A DNA stretch of 29,604 bases from Aquificota bacterium (GTDB lineage Bacteria > Aquificota > Aquificia > Aquificales > Hydrogenothermaceae): assembly GCA_013153235.1 (NCBI GenBank), contig JAADEU010000098.1:1-29604 (forward strand), in the 5' to 3' direction. Under the pieces are notes generated by a model that was given only the letters and a program-made list of their open reading frames with translations, made no database searches and was not told the DNA's origin. Below, in pieces: positions 15,826 through 24,128 of this stretch (the first letter of the stretch is position 1; each line of letters starts with the position of its first letter). The position numbers and the translations under genes are program-made.

Positions 15826-16962
15826 TTATTCGGGTTGTTCAAAACGGGTCTGTGGTTTGGGGAGCTCTTTTTCAAGCTCCTCCACAAGTTTTCTGGCTTT
15901 TTTAGAAAGCTCCTTCTTAGAAGGTATTTTCACATCAACGACAACCACAAGGTCCCCGTATCCGGAAGATTTCAGTCTGGGCATACCCTTGCCGTGTATC
16001 CTAATCTGCTGACCGCTCTGTGTGCCTTCAGGAATCCTTACCTTCTCTGTCTTTCCATCTATAGTAGGAATTTCTATCTCCGTTCCCAATATAGCTTCGG
16101 CAACATTTATATTAACTTTTACATAAAGGTTGTCCCCCTTCCTCTCATAAAGCCAGTGGGGCTGGACATTCACAATAATCCACAGGTCCCCTGGAGGACC
16201 TCCAAATCTTCCGCTGTGTCCCTTTCCAGGAACCCTCAGTTTTGTTCCGTTATCCACTCCGGCAGGTATCTTTACCTTTACCGTTTCTGTTTTCATTACA
16301 AGTCCCCTGCCGTTACACACATCACAGGGCTCCTGTATGTAACCTGTTCCCTGACATCTTGGACAGGTCTGGGATATATGCATAAAACCGGATGAGTATG
16401 TAATCTGTCCTGTTCCCCTACATTCAGGACATACAACAGGCTGACTTCCAGGTTTGTGTCCTGTTCCGGCACACTTTTCACATATTACGTACCTCGGGAC
16501 CTCTATGGTAAGGGTTGTTCCCCTGTATGCATCCTCAAGTGATATGGTAACAGTCTGGTATATATCCTCTCCCCTTTCACTTTTGTAGGCTCTCTTTCTC
16601 TCCTGGTATGTTCTTCTCCTTCCACCACCGAAAAAGTCAGAGAAGTTAAACAGGTCTTCCAGAAGGTCGTCTATATTCATGCCAAATCCGCCAAAACCCT
16701 CAAATCCACCCTGCTGCTGTTCTCCACCTGCACCTGCAAAGGCAGCATGTCCAAACTGGTCGTAAAGCTTCCTTTTTTCAGGGTCTGAAAGAACCTGATA
16801 CGCCTCACTGATTTCCTTGAACTTCTCCTCAGCTTCCTTGTTGTTAGGGTTCAGGTCCGGATGGTACTTTCTGGCCAGTCTTCTGTAAGCCTTTTTTATC
16901 TCATCCTGGGTTGCGTTCCTGCTTACCCCAAGTATTTCGTAATAATCCCTTTTTGTAGCCAT
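15826..16962 (-). CDS. dnaJ: Co-chaperone DnaJ
   Basis: Hsp40 that delivers clients to DnaK and stimulates its ATPase. All parts of a full type I DnaJ are present in 378 residues: J domain (1-70) with HPD at 34-36, Gly/Phe linker (71-94), four zinc repeats of CxxCxGxG type (161-220: CEKCAGTG, CPECRGTG, CPRCQGTG, CDVCNGRG), and two substrate-binding C-terminal beta domains with a dimerisation tail. dnaK and grpE are not adjacent. It is the first gene behind a consensus promoter and starts the dnaJ-hspR-unknown-prmA-deoC-ligA series. AGAGGAGCT precedes the ATG. Confidence 0.97.
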   Translation of the reverse strand: MATKRDYYEILGVSRNATQDEIKKAYRRLARKYHPDLNPNNKEAEEKFKEISEAYQVLSDPEKRKLYDQFGHAAFAGAGGEQQQGGFEGFGGFGMNIDDLLEDLFNFSDFFGGGRRRTYQERKRAYKSERGEDIYQTVTISLEDAYRGTTLTIEVPRYVICEKCAGTGHKPGSQPVVCPECRGTGQITYSSGFMHISQTCPRCQGTGYIQEPCDVCNGRGLVMKTETVKVKIPAGVDNGTKLRVPGKGHSGRFGGPPGDLWIIVNVQPHWLYERKGDNLYVKVNINVAEAILGTEIEIPTIDGKTEKVRIPEGTQSGQQIRIHGKGMPRLKSSGYGDLVVVVDVKIPSKKELSKKARKLVEELEKELPKPQTRFEQPE

Positions 16963-16996
16963 CCAGCTCCTCTTTTAACTTTTTTATTTTAGTTTA

Positions 16997-17025
16997 AATA
17001 TATAACTTTAGTGTGTTATTGTCAA
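16997..17025 (-). promoter_or_regulatory. Consensus sigma-70 promoter for the dnaJ series
   Basis: On the minus strand TTGACA (17020-17025), exactly 17 bases, TATATT (16997-17002), ending 34 bases before the dnaJ ATG. Nothing resembling the usual HspR operator overlaps it, so either HspR binds a different sequence here or the site is diverged. Confidence 0.75.
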
Positions 17026-17057
17026 ATTTTATCACAAATAGATTTATCCATTAATTA

Positions 17058-17079
17058 CAGTAACTTACAGAGATTACTG
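17058..17079. repeat. Inverted repeat at the hisD stop codon
   Basis: CAGTAA (17058-17063) and TTACTG (17074-17079) with a 10-base spacer, overlapping the hisD stop and lying about 33 bases upstream of the dnaJ -35 box. It is too AT-rich and has no T-run, so a terminator is doubtful; an operator for dnaJ is possible but unproven. Confidence 0.3.
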
Positions 17080-18363
17080 GTTGTTTTTCAGACGGACTTC
17101 CACACTGAGGCGGTGGGCCTCAAGCCCCTCTGCTGTGGCTATCTGTCTGGCGTATCTTTCAACCCTGTCAAAACCCTCTTTTGAGACGTATATCACCGAG
17201 GATTTTTTGACAAAGTCATACACACCGAGGGGGGAGGAAAATCTGGCAGCTCTGCCTGTAGGCAGGACGTGGTTCGGTCCAAGGACATAGTCCCCTAAAG
17301 GCTCCGTTGCATACTCCCCGAGGAAGATAGCCCCTGCGTGTTTTATCTTGTCCAGCATAACAAACGGGTTCTCTGTGATTATCTCAAGGTGCTCCGGTGC
17401 GATATGGTTTGATACATCTGCAGCCGTTAAAAGGTCGTCCACTATAAACGCATGTCCGTACGTATCGAGGGACTTCCTGGCTATACTTTCCCTGGAGAAA
17501 TCAACCAGAAACTTTCCGTAGAGTATATCCTTCACCTGCTTTGCAAGCTCTTCAGATGTTGTGACCAGTATGGCAGCTGCAAGCTCATCATGCTCAGCCT
17601 GGGAGAGGAGGTCTGCCGCCACCCACTCTGGATTGGCTGTCTCATCTGCAATAACCAGAATTTCTGAAGGTCCTGCTATAGAATCTATGTCCACATGCCC
17701 GTACACGTTTTTCTTTGCCAGGGCAACGAATATATTTCCAGGACCTACGATTTTATCAACCTTTTTTATCGTCTGGGTTCCGTATGCCAGTGCCCCAATA
17801 GCCTGGGCTCCGCCGATTCTGTAAACAGTTTCTATACCGCAGATATAGGCTGCAGCCAGTGTGTACCTGTTAGGGTTTGGGGATGTGATTACGATTTCCT
17901 TAACCCCTGCAACGATAGCCGGGGCTGCATTCATTATCACCGTTGATGGATAAGCTGCCTTTCCGCCAGGGACGTAAAGACCGGCCCTTTCCATAGGAAT
18001 CACCTTCTGTCCCAGTATCATCCCCGGCTCTTCTATGAAAAAGGAGTTCTCCACCTGTGCCTCGTGGAACTTCCTCACCCTTTCATAGGCAACCTCAAGG
18101 GCCCACCTTGTTTCCTCATCAAGGGATTCGTATGCCTTCTCAAGCTCTTCAAAAGGAACGGTAAACTCCTCAGGGGAGAGTTTTATCCCATCAAACTTTT
18201 CTGTATATTCAATAACGGCTTCATCGCCCCTTTCTTTGACATCTTTCAGTATCTTCTTGACACTCTCCTCGTACTGGTCCACCTCCATCTCACTTCTTCT
18301 GATAAGTTCCTCCAGCTCCCTGCTTTTTGTGTAGTCCTTTCCTCTTAAATCTACTATCTTCAT
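17074..18363 (-). CDS. hisD: Histidinol dehydrogenase HisD
   Basis: Zinc enzyme for the last two steps of histidine synthesis, oxidising histidinol to histidine with two NAD. The 429 residues match the family length. Motifs include 'GLYVPGGKAAYPSTV' (128-142), 'RIGGAQAIGALAYGT' (182-196), 'KIVGPGN' (204-210), 'DSIAGPSEILV' (227-237), zinc ligands Gln255 and His258 in 'SQAEHDE', and the catalytic Glu-His in 'IAPEHLEI' near residue 323. It stands alone, without other his genes. AGGGGTGGCAGG precedes the ATG. It is divergent from pgeF over a 55-base gap. Confidence 0.97.
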   Translation of the reverse strand: MKIVDLRGKDYTKSRELEELIRRSEMEVDQYEESVKKILKDVKERGDEAVIEYTEKFDGIKLSPEEFTVPFEELEKAYESLDEETRWALEVAYERVRKFHEAQVENSFFIEEPGMILGQKVIPMERAGLYVPGGKAAYPSTVIMNAAPAIVAGVKEIVITSPNPNRYTLAAAYICGIETVYRIGGAQAIGALAYGTQTIKKVDKIVGPGNIFVALAKKNVYGHVDIDSIAGPSEILVIADETANPEWVAADLLSQAEHDELAAAILVTTSEELAKQVKDILYGKFLVDFSRESIARKSLDTYGHAFIVDDLLTAADVSNHIAPEHLEIITENPFVMLDKIKHAGAIFLGEYATEPLGDYVLGPNHVLPTGRAARFSSPLGVYDFVKKSSVIYVSKEGFDRVERYARQIATAEGLEAHRLSVEVRLKNNQ

Positions 18364-18418
18364 CCTGCCACCCCTGGAATTAAAAGAAATACTCTAAATA
18401 TGATAACATTTTTAAGCC

Positions 18419-19051
18419 ATGAGACACCTAAAAATAAAAAACCTGAATATAATAATCACTGAAAAATCAGACGGAAATATGAAGGACCCTGATACAAGGG
18501 AAGATTTCCTCAAAAAAACAGGTCTCCCTGTTTATATACCCCACCAGAAACATACAGCGGTAATAACAACCCCTGAGGAAAACCTCTCTCCGGCAGATGG
18601 GGTTTTCATAGAAAGAAAAGTGTTCGCCGGTGGTGTCCTGACTGCAGACTGCATGCCTGTTGTTATAACAGACTTCAATAAGCTGGTGGTTATCCATGCA
18701 GGATGGAGGGGAGCCGTTGGGGGCATCATCCAGAGGGGAATAGAGCTGTTTGAAAAACCAGAGGAGCTGACGGTTTTTATAGGACCGTCTGCAGGAAAGT
18801 GCTGCTACCAGGTACAGAACGATTTTATAGAAATGTTCAGGGAAAAGGGTCTTCCTGATAAATACTTTTACAGAAACAGCGGCGGAATTACTTTTTCCAT
18901 GCAGGAATTTGTGAAGGATATAACAGACCGGTATGGAATAAAAAACCTGATTGATATATCTTTATGTACAATATGTGAGGATGATTTTTATTCTTACAGA
19001 AAAGGAGATTTTTCCGAAAGAATTCTTACACTTGCATGGCTGGAGGAGTAA
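18419..19051 (+). CDS. pgeF: Peptidoglycan editing factor PgeF (laccase-domain/YlmD family)
   Basis: Protein of 210 residues, cytoplasmic. The family zinc triad is visible: His45 in 'PHQKHT', Cys78 in 'TADCMP', His93 in 'IHAGWRG', followed by 'GPSAGKCCYQV' (122-132). Family members act on purine nucleosides, and E. coli PgeF (YfiH) keeps L-Ser out of the peptidoglycan stem peptide; older names call it polyphenol oxidase. At 210 residues it is slightly shorter than usual. The start has no clear ribosome binding site, and a TATGAT box lies only 15 bases upstream, so the message may have a very short leader. accD follows with no gap (TAA then ATG). Confidence 0.9.
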   Translation: MRHLKIKNLNIIITEKSDGNMKDPDTREDFLKKTGLPVYIPHQKHTAVITTPEENLSPADGVFIERKVFAGGVLTADCMPVVITDFNKLVVIHAGWRGAVGGIIQRGIELFEKPEELTVFIGPSAGKCCYQVQNDFIEMFREKGLPDKYFYRNSGGITFSMQEFVKDITDRYGIKNLIDISLCTICEDDFYSYRKGDFSERILTLAWLEE

Positions 19052-19888
19052 ATGGGATTAAAAGACCTTATAAGCAAGTTCAAAGGGAGGAAAAAGCTTC
19101 AGGTTGAAAGGGGAGAATGGATTAAATGTGACAAGTGTAAAACACTTCTATACAGTGAAGACCTGAAGAAAAATATGAAGATATGTCCCCACTGTGGTTT
19201 TAACTTCCGGATGAACGCAAAGGAAAGGGTGGATATGTTCCTTGATGAGATATACGAGTACGACCTGTTTCCCAGGATAGCACCTGTTGATATTCTGGAT
19301 TTTAAAGACACAAAGAGGTACAGGGACAGGATTAAGGACGCCCAGGAAAAGACAGGACTGAACGATGCAATCATCATAGCCTACGGGAAAATCCACGACA
19401 GGGAGGTCGTCCTTGCCCCGATGGACTTCAGGTTTATGGGGGGAAGTATGGGCAGCGTGGTAGGTGCAAAGTTTGTAAGGGGCGCCGAATTTGCCATAGA
19501 AAAGAAAATTCCGTTTATCGCCATTACAGCATCCGGCGGGGCAAGGATGCAGGAAAGTATCGTATCCCTGATGCAGATGGCAAAAACATCCATAGCCGTG
19601 GATAAGATGAACAAAGCCGGCGTGTTATACATATCCATACTGACAGACCCTACGATGGGTGGTGTTTCTGCAAGTTTTGCCTTTTTAGGGGATGTTATCA
19701 TCGCAGAGCCTGAATCCCTTATAGGCTTCGCAGGTCCAAGGGTTATTGAACAGACGATAAAACAGCAGCTCCCTGAAGGTTTCCAGAAGTCTGAATTCCT
19801 CCTTGAGAAGGGACAGATAGATATGGTTGTTGACAGGAAAAACCTGAAAAAAACCGTTTATATACTGATAAAGCAGTTAAATGGATAG
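19052..19888 (+). CDS. accD: Acetyl-CoA carboxylase carboxyltransferase subunit beta
   Basis: Beta half of the carboxyltransferase that transfers the carboxyl group from biotin carrier protein to acetyl-CoA, the first step of fatty acid synthesis; it pairs with AccA, not encoded here. The 278 residues carry the N-terminal four-Cys zinc ribbon (Cys26, Cys29, Cys45, Cys48), then the crotonase-like core with 'MDFRFMGGSMGSVVG' (122-136), 'ASGGARMQES' (160-169), 'LTDPTMGGVSASFA' and 'GFAGPRVIEQT'. It begins directly after the pgeF stop and overlaps mobB by 8 bases. Confidence 0.97.
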   Translation: MGLKDLISKFKGRKKLQVERGEWIKCDKCKTLLYSEDLKKNMKICPHCGFNFRMNAKERVDMFLDEIYEYDLFPRIAPVDILDFKDTKRYRDRIKDAQEKTGLNDAIIIAYGKIHDREVVLAPMDFRFMGGSMGSVVGAKFVRGAEFAIEKKIPFIAITASGGARMQESIVSLMQMAKTSIAVDKMNKAGVLYISILTDPTMGGVSASFAFLGDVIIAEPESLIGFAGPRVIEQTIKQQLPEGFQKSEFLLEKGQIDMVVDRKNLKKTVYILIKQLNG

Positions 19889-20390
19889 AAAAACACCTGT
19901 TATCAGCATAGTCGGAATACACAATAGTGGAAAAACCACCTTTATAGAGGCTGTTATAAAAATCCTCTCCAGCCGGGGCTACAGTATAGGTGCGGTAAAA
20001 CACGACCCTAAAGGCAAAGCAAAAACAGACACCCCCGGAAAAGACAGTTACCGGATGTACAGTGCAGGGGCGAAACAGGTTGTTCTTGCATCCCCGGGGA
20101 AGATTACATCCTACATAAGGGATGAGGATTATGAGCTGTCAGACATAATAGACAGGTACATGATTAATGGACTTGACCTTATAATCGTTGAGGGATTTAA
20201 GGGCTATAGAAACACAGATAAATATGAAGTAATCAGAAAAGAGGAAAACAGACAGCCTGTAATATCAGAAGAAGAAGGGCTGAAAGGCGTTATTACCGAT
20301 TATTACAGTTATCCACTGAGATTCGATATCAACAGGCCTGAAGAGTTCGCCGATTATGTTGAAGAGCATTATATAAGGGCTAAAAAATAG
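19881..20390 (+). CDS. mobB: Molybdopterin-guanine dinucleotide biosynthesis protein MobB
   Basis: Small GTPase-like accessory factor for attachment of GMP to molybdopterin by MobA. The 169 residues have a P-loop 'GIHNSGKTT' (12-20), 'VKHDPKG' after strand 2, 'DTPGKDSYRMYSAGAKQV' with Asp-Thr/Ser contacts, and 'DLIIVEGFKG' (Walker B-like). The presence of this cofactor gene fits a cell with molybdoenzymes such as nitrate reductase, consistent with nitrogen-oxide respiration, but no such enzyme is in the window. The start lies inside accD, so it is coupled to it. Confidence 0.93.
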   Translation: MDRKTPVISIVGIHNSGKTTFIEAVIKILSSRGYSIGAVKHDPKGKAKTDTPGKDSYRMYSAGAKQVVLASPGKITSYIRDEDYELSDIIDRYMINGLDLIIVEGFKGYRNTDKYEVIRKEENRQPVISEEEGLKGVITDYYSYPLRFDINRPEEFADYVEEHYIRAKK

Positions 20391-20440
20391 ATATAATATT
20401 TAGTCCAGCCGGAAAATAAAATAATAAGAGGTTAAAATCA

Positions 20441-20710
20441 ATGAGGCTTTATGCTGTCTTTGCAGGAACAGTACAGGGCGTAGGATTCAGATATTTTGTC
20501 AGAAGTAAAGCCAAAGAATTTGGTGTAAAGGGTTATGTAAGAAACCTCCCTGATGGCACCGTTGAAGTTGTGGCCGAAGGTGACGAAAAAACATTATGGG
20601 AATTTTTCAGGGCAATAGAAAATGGTCCTCCACTTGCAGAAGTAACAGACATAAGGTACCAGTTTGAAGAGAAAGATGGGGGTTTTACAGACTTTGAGAT
20701 ACTTTATTAA
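20441..20710 (+). CDS. acyP: Acylphosphatase
   Basis: Hydrolyses acyl phosphates such as acetyl or carbamoyl phosphate. It is a complete 89-residue family member with 'GTVQGVGFRYFV' (9-20), catalytic Arg17 and Asn35 at the expected 18-residue distance ('VRNLPDGTVEV'). A TATAAT box at 20392-20397, without a convincing -35, suggests its own weak promoter. AAGAGGT lies before the ATG. The following LysM gene starts within it. Confidence 0.95.
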   Translation: MRLYAVFAGTVQGVGFRYFVRSKAKEFGVKGYVRNLPDGTVEVVAEGDEKTLWEFFRAIENGPPLAEVTDIRYQFEEKDGGFTDFEILY

Positions 20711-21746
20711 TATTTCTGTTCTTCTTCTCCTGCTGCTTTACTCTACAGGTTTTGCCCTGACATATACGGTAAAACGGGGAGACAGCCTCGATAAAATTGC
20801 AAGGAAGTACGGTGTTTCTGTAAAGTCATTAATCAGGGCAAACAACCTGAAAAAACCATACATAATAAGACCGGGACAGAAGCTGAAAATACCTGTAAAA
20901 AAAGGAAAAAGGTCATCTGAAGGTACTTACTGCGCCGTAAAACACAAAGTCAGGCCAGGGGATTCCCTCATAAAAATAGCAAAAAAATACAGGGTATGGG
21001 TAAAGGACCTGAAAAAGCTGAACAATCTGAAGTCCGATAAACTGTACGTTGGACAGGTTCTTTGTGTTAAAAAGGGAAAGAAAAAAACAAAAACAGTAAA
21101 GAAAAAGAAGGACGACAGCACATTTTACATTAAAAGAACAAAGATTGTTGACAGGAGAATCATATACTACAGGGTCAGAAAGGGTGATAACCTGTCAAAA
21201 ATAGCAAAAAAATACAACACCACCGTAAAGAGAATCATCCAGCTGAACAAACTGAAAAAACCATACATAATAAGACCGGGACAGAGACTGAAGATAGAGA
21301 AAAAGGTCATAACATACAGGGAAGAGATAATAAAGAAAAAATCCGTTCCCTTTGGGTTTATATGGCCTGTCAACGGTAAGGTTATCGACCCATTTGTCAA
21401 CAACACGAAAAAAAGACACCTTGGGGTTGATATAAAAACAGACTGTAATTCCCCGATAAAGGCTGCAGAAGATGGTGAGGTGATTTTTGCCGGAGATAGT
21501 ATAAAGGCCTACGGGAATCTGATAGTTATCCGCCACGCAAAGAGGTTTACCAGTGTGTACGGACATGTTGGAAAAATCTCTGTAAAGGAAAAACAGAAGG
21601 TAAAGAAAGGTGAAATCATAGGCTACACAGGAAAACTCAACGGAAGTGAACACTGTGGCATCTACTTTGAAATCAGAAAAAATGGCAGACCTGTCGACCC
21701 GATTGTATTTCTCAACAAAAAAAGTGATTCAAAAAAGGTTAATTGA
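20676..21746 (+). CDS. Triple-LysM, degenerate LytM/M23 domain protein (NlpD-like)
   Basis: Predicted exported protein of 356 residues: signal peptide (1-27, cleavage after STGFA), three LysM peptidoglycan-binding repeats (about 29-73, 85-130, 165-212) and a C-terminal LytM domain (about 225-345). In active M23 endopeptidases zinc is held by H...D and a later HxH. Here the first pair is kept in 'HLGVDI' and the 'YGHVGK' His is kept, but the HLHFEIR site reads 'GIYFEIR', losing both His. This pattern matches EnvC/NlpD-type proteins, which have no peptidase activity and switch on cell-wall amidases at division. The start could also be a TTG at 20664 or 20694; ATG 20676 gives a normal signal peptide. 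It overlaps acyP by 35 bases. No Cys lipobox is present. Confidence 0.9.
   Translation: MGVLQTLRYFINISVLLLLLLYSTGFALTYTVKRGDSLDKIARKYGVSVKSLIRANNLKKPYIIRPGQKLKIPVKKGKRSSEGTYCAVKHKVRPGDSLIKIAKKYRVWVKDLKKLNNLKSDKLYVGQVLCVKKGKKKTKTVKKKKDDSTFYIKRTKIVDRRIIYYRVRKGDNLSKIAKKYNTTVKRIIQLNKLKKPYIIRPGQRLKIEKKVITYREEIIKKKSVPFGFIWPVNGKVIDPFVNNTKKRHLGVDIKTDCNSPIKAAEDGEVIFAGDSIKAYGNLIVIRHAKRFTSVYGHVGKISVKEKQKVKKGEIIGYTGKLNGSEHCGIYFEIRKNGRPVDPIVFLNKKSDSKKVN
20847..20880 (+). repeat. 34-base direct repeat, copy 1 (LysM 1)
   Basis: Begins CTGAAAAAACCATACATAAT and is identical over 34 bases to 21252-21285. Both copies encode the LKKPYIIRPGQ part of a LysM repeat. Exact nucleotide identity within otherwise diverged repeats points to recent duplication or gene conversion. 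Confidence 0.9.
21252..21285 (+). repeat. 34-base direct repeat, copy 2 (LysM 3)
   Basis: Second copy of the repeat at 20847-20880, in the same frame, 405 bases downstream. The middle LysM does not share it. Confidence 0.9.
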
Positions 21747-21781
21747 TAGAATATTAATAACCAAACATTTCAGAGGTAAGT

Positions 21782-23014
21782 ATGGAAGGAAAGAAGTACC
21801 AGGAGTTTCCCCGTATAAAAAGGCTTCCTGAATATGTATTCGCCATAGTAAACGACCTGAAGGCAAGACTCAGGAAGGAAGGGGAAGATATTATAGATTT
21901 CGGGATGGGTAACCCTGACCTGAGACCTGCACAGCACATAATTGACAAGCTGTGCGAGTCTGCAAAAAAGAAAACAACCCACAGATACTCCATGTCCCAG
22001 GGTATCCCGAGGTTGAGGAAGGCCATAACGGATTTTTATTCAAAAAGGTTCGGAGTCCAGCTTGACCCTGAAGAGGAGGCGATAGTAACAATAGGCTCTA
22101 AAGAGGGTCTTTCCCACCTGATGCTGGCGATGCTTTCACCTGGGGATATGGTACTGGTCCCATCACCGAGATACCCGATACATTACTACGCACCTGTTAT
22201 TGCCGGAGCATCTGTACTGACCGTTCCACTGCCACTGGAAGGCTCCGACAGTGAAAAACAGGAGCAGTTCCTGAAAAACATATACGAATCATATAAAGAC
22301 AGCTACCCTGAACCCAAGGTCCTCATCCTGAACTTTCCAAACAACCCGACAACGATGACCGTTGACCTTGAGTTTTTCAGAGAGATTGTCCGTTTTGCAC
22401 GGGAAAAGGGAATGTGGATAATCCACGACTTTGCCTATGCAGACCTGTGTTTTGACGGTTATCAGGCCCCAAGTATCCTTCAGGTTGAAGGCGCAAAGGA
22501 GATAGCAGTTGAAACCTACTCCCTGACAAAGGGTTTCTCCATGGCTGGATGGCGGGTAGGTTTTGTCCTTGGGAATCCAACACTGATATACAACCTGAAA
22601 AGGCTAAAAAGCTACCTTGATTACGGAACATTTACCCCTATTCAGGTGGCAAGTATAATTGCCCTTGAAAGCGACTACTCCATCGTTGAAGAGGCAAGGG
22701 ATGTTTACAGTGAACGGCTGGAAGTGCTTGTGGAAGGTCTGAATAAAGCCGGCTGGTCTGTGGAAAAACCTAAAGCCACCATGTTCCTCTGGGCAAAAAT
22801 ACCCGAAGACTTCCAGCATATGGGCTCTATAGAGTTCAGTAAACTCCTCCTTACAGAGGCAAATGTCGCCGTTGCCCCTGGTGTTGGATTTGGAGAACAC
22901 GGAGAGGGTTACGTCAGGTTTGCCGTTGTGGAAAATACAAAGAGAATCAGACAGGCTGTAAGGAACATAAAAAAATTCTTCAAAAAATACAGACAGCAGG
23001 CAGCGGTTAAATGA
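21782..23014 (+). CDS. alaC: Class I/II PLP aminotransferase, AlaC-like
   Basis: Protein of 410 residues; it transfers amino groups, most likely between alanine and 2-oxoglutarate as in E. coli AlaC. PLP-binding residues are seen: Lys250 in 'SLTKGFSMAGWRVGF' (247-261), Asn187/188 in 'NFPNNPT', Asp216 in 'IIHDFAYADL', and 'DFGMGNPDL' near the start. 'HRYSMSQGIPRLR' and the KGFSMAGWR form favour the AlaC/LL-diaminopimelate aminotransferase-like group over AspC. AGAGGT precedes the ATG. It overlaps lptB by ATGA. Confidence 0.9.
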   Translation: MEGKKYQEFPRIKRLPEYVFAIVNDLKARLRKEGEDIIDFGMGNPDLRPAQHIIDKLCESAKKKTTHRYSMSQGIPRLRKAITDFYSKRFGVQLDPEEEAIVTIGSKEGLSHLMLAMLSPGDMVLVPSPRYPIHYYAPVIAGASVLTVPLPLEGSDSEKQEQFLKNIYESYKDSYPEPKVLILNFPNNPTTMTVDLEFFREIVRFAREKGMWIIHDFAYADLCFDGYQAPSILQVEGAKEIAVETYSLTKGFSMAGWRVGFVLGNPTLIYNLKRLKSYLDYGTFTPIQVASIIALESDYSIVEEARDVYSERLEVLVEGLNKAGWSVEKPKATMFLWAKIPEDFQHMGSIEFSKLLLTEANVAVAPGVGFGEHGEGYVRFAVVENTKRIRQAVRNIKKFFKKYRQQAAVK

Positions 23015-23745
23015 GCCAGCCTTCAGTCCTTGAGGTTAAAGACCTGAAAAAACGCTACAGGGACAGGACTGTTGTTGACGGCGTTTCCCTTTACGTAAAG
23101 GAAGGGGAGATAATCGGTCTTCTAGGTCCCAACGGTGCAGGAAAGACCACCACATTCAAGATGCTACTTGGATTTGTAAAACCTGACGGGGGTAAAATAC
23201 AGCTAAACGGCGAAGACATCACAGACCTGCCTGTTTACGAAAGGGCAAGGAAGGGCATCTCTTTCTTACCACAGGAATCATCCATATTCAGGGAGCTTAC
23301 AGTCTGGGAGAATATCGTTATGTTCCTTGAGTTCCAGCTCAATGACAGGGTCGAAATCAGGGAAAAGGCAAAGGCTTTGCTTGATGAATTTGGTATATAC
23401 AGACTAAAGGACCAGAAAGCCTCAACGCTCTCAGGAGGTGAAAGGAGAAGGCTGGAAATAGCCCGCTCACTTATAATCAATCCCTCTTTTCTGCTTCTGG
23501 ATGAGCCATTTGCAGGTGTTGACCCTGTGTCTGTACAGGACATAAACCACCTGATAAAGGACCTTATCCAGAGGGATATCGGTATCGTTCTGACAGACCA
23601 CAACGTAAGGGAGACCCTGAAGATTACAGACAGGGCATACATACTCGCCCACGGAAAGGTAATCTGTGAAGGGTCCCCACAGGAGATAGTGGAAGACCCA
23701 ACTGTCAGAAAGATTTTCCTAGGAGAGGAGTTTACACTGTCTTAG
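23011..23745 (+). CDS. lptB: Lipopolysaccharide export ATPase LptB
   Basis: Cytoplasmic ATPase that drives LptFG to extract lipopolysaccharide from the inner membrane. Its 244 residues have Walker A 'GPNGAGKTT' (39-47), Q-loop 'FLPQESSIFRELTV', signature LSGGERRR (140-147), Walker B LLLDEP (161-166), D-loop 'GVDPVSV' and switch His197 in 'LTDHNVRETL'. The 'QESSIFRxLTV' and 'LSGGERRRxEIAR' forms are typical of LptB rather than LivG/LivF. It shows a Gram-negative envelope with LPS or LOS. Its stop overlaps that of the next gene on the other strand. Confidence 0.95.
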   Translation: MSQPSVLEVKDLKKRYRDRTVVDGVSLYVKEGEIIGLLGPNGAGKTTTFKMLLGFVKPDGGKIQLNGEDITDLPVYERARKGISFLPQESSIFRELTVWENIVMFLEFQLNDRVEIREKAKALLDEFGIYRLKDQKASTLSGGERRRLEIARSLIINPSFLLLDEPFAGVDPVSVQDINHLIKDLIQRDIGIVLTDHNVRETLKITDRAYILAHGKVICEGSPQEIVEDPTVRKIFLGEEFTLS

Positions 23746-24128
23746 GGACACCTCATTACGATTATCTTACCTGTGTACTTTGCATCAAACTGAATCTCCG
23801 GTATCTTTTTGAATGTTTCCAGAACAACCACCGTTCCCCCTGTTTCCACAGCCCTGTTCCGTGCAATAATCTCTATCTCCTTATCCGCATTGTAGTAAGT
23901 TCCCTCCTTAATGGAAGGAGGTATAACAATCTCCTTCAACACCAGTCTGCAACCCAGCTTTGTTTTCATCTCAAATATCACCTTTTCTGCAGGGTCTGTG
24001 GCCTCGTAAACCTTTATCCTGTCGGCCCCCTCCAGTGGTTTTATCTCTGTGTGTCTTGCACAGGAAAACTCAACGGTGAGGAAAAGAAAAAATAGAAATA
24101 GATAGATGTCCTGCCGCCTGCCTCCCAT
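23742..24128 (-). CDS. Small envelope protein, possible DUF4156/RcsF-like lipoprotein
   Basis: Protein of 128 residues with a hydrophobic N-terminus (8-19) followed by Cys23 in 'TVEFSC', suggestive of a lipoprotein although the lipobox is poor (Glu at -3). The mature part resembles small DUF4156/RcsF-type envelope proteins: a conserved Cys in 'KLGCRLVLKE', an Ala/Gly turn in 'RNRAVETGGTVVVLE' and a closing Cys ('IVMRCP'). I am not sure of the family. The ribosome binding site GGGAGG can pair with a repeat about 75 bases upstream. The gene ends in a 4-base overlap with lptB. Confidence 0.7.
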   Translation of the reverse strand: MGGRRQDIYLFLFFLFLTVEFSCARHTEIKPLEGADRIKVYEATDPAEKVIFEMKTKLGCRLVLKEIVIPPSIKEGTYYNADKEIEIIARNRAVETGGTVVVLETFKKIPEIQFDAKYTGKIIVMRCP

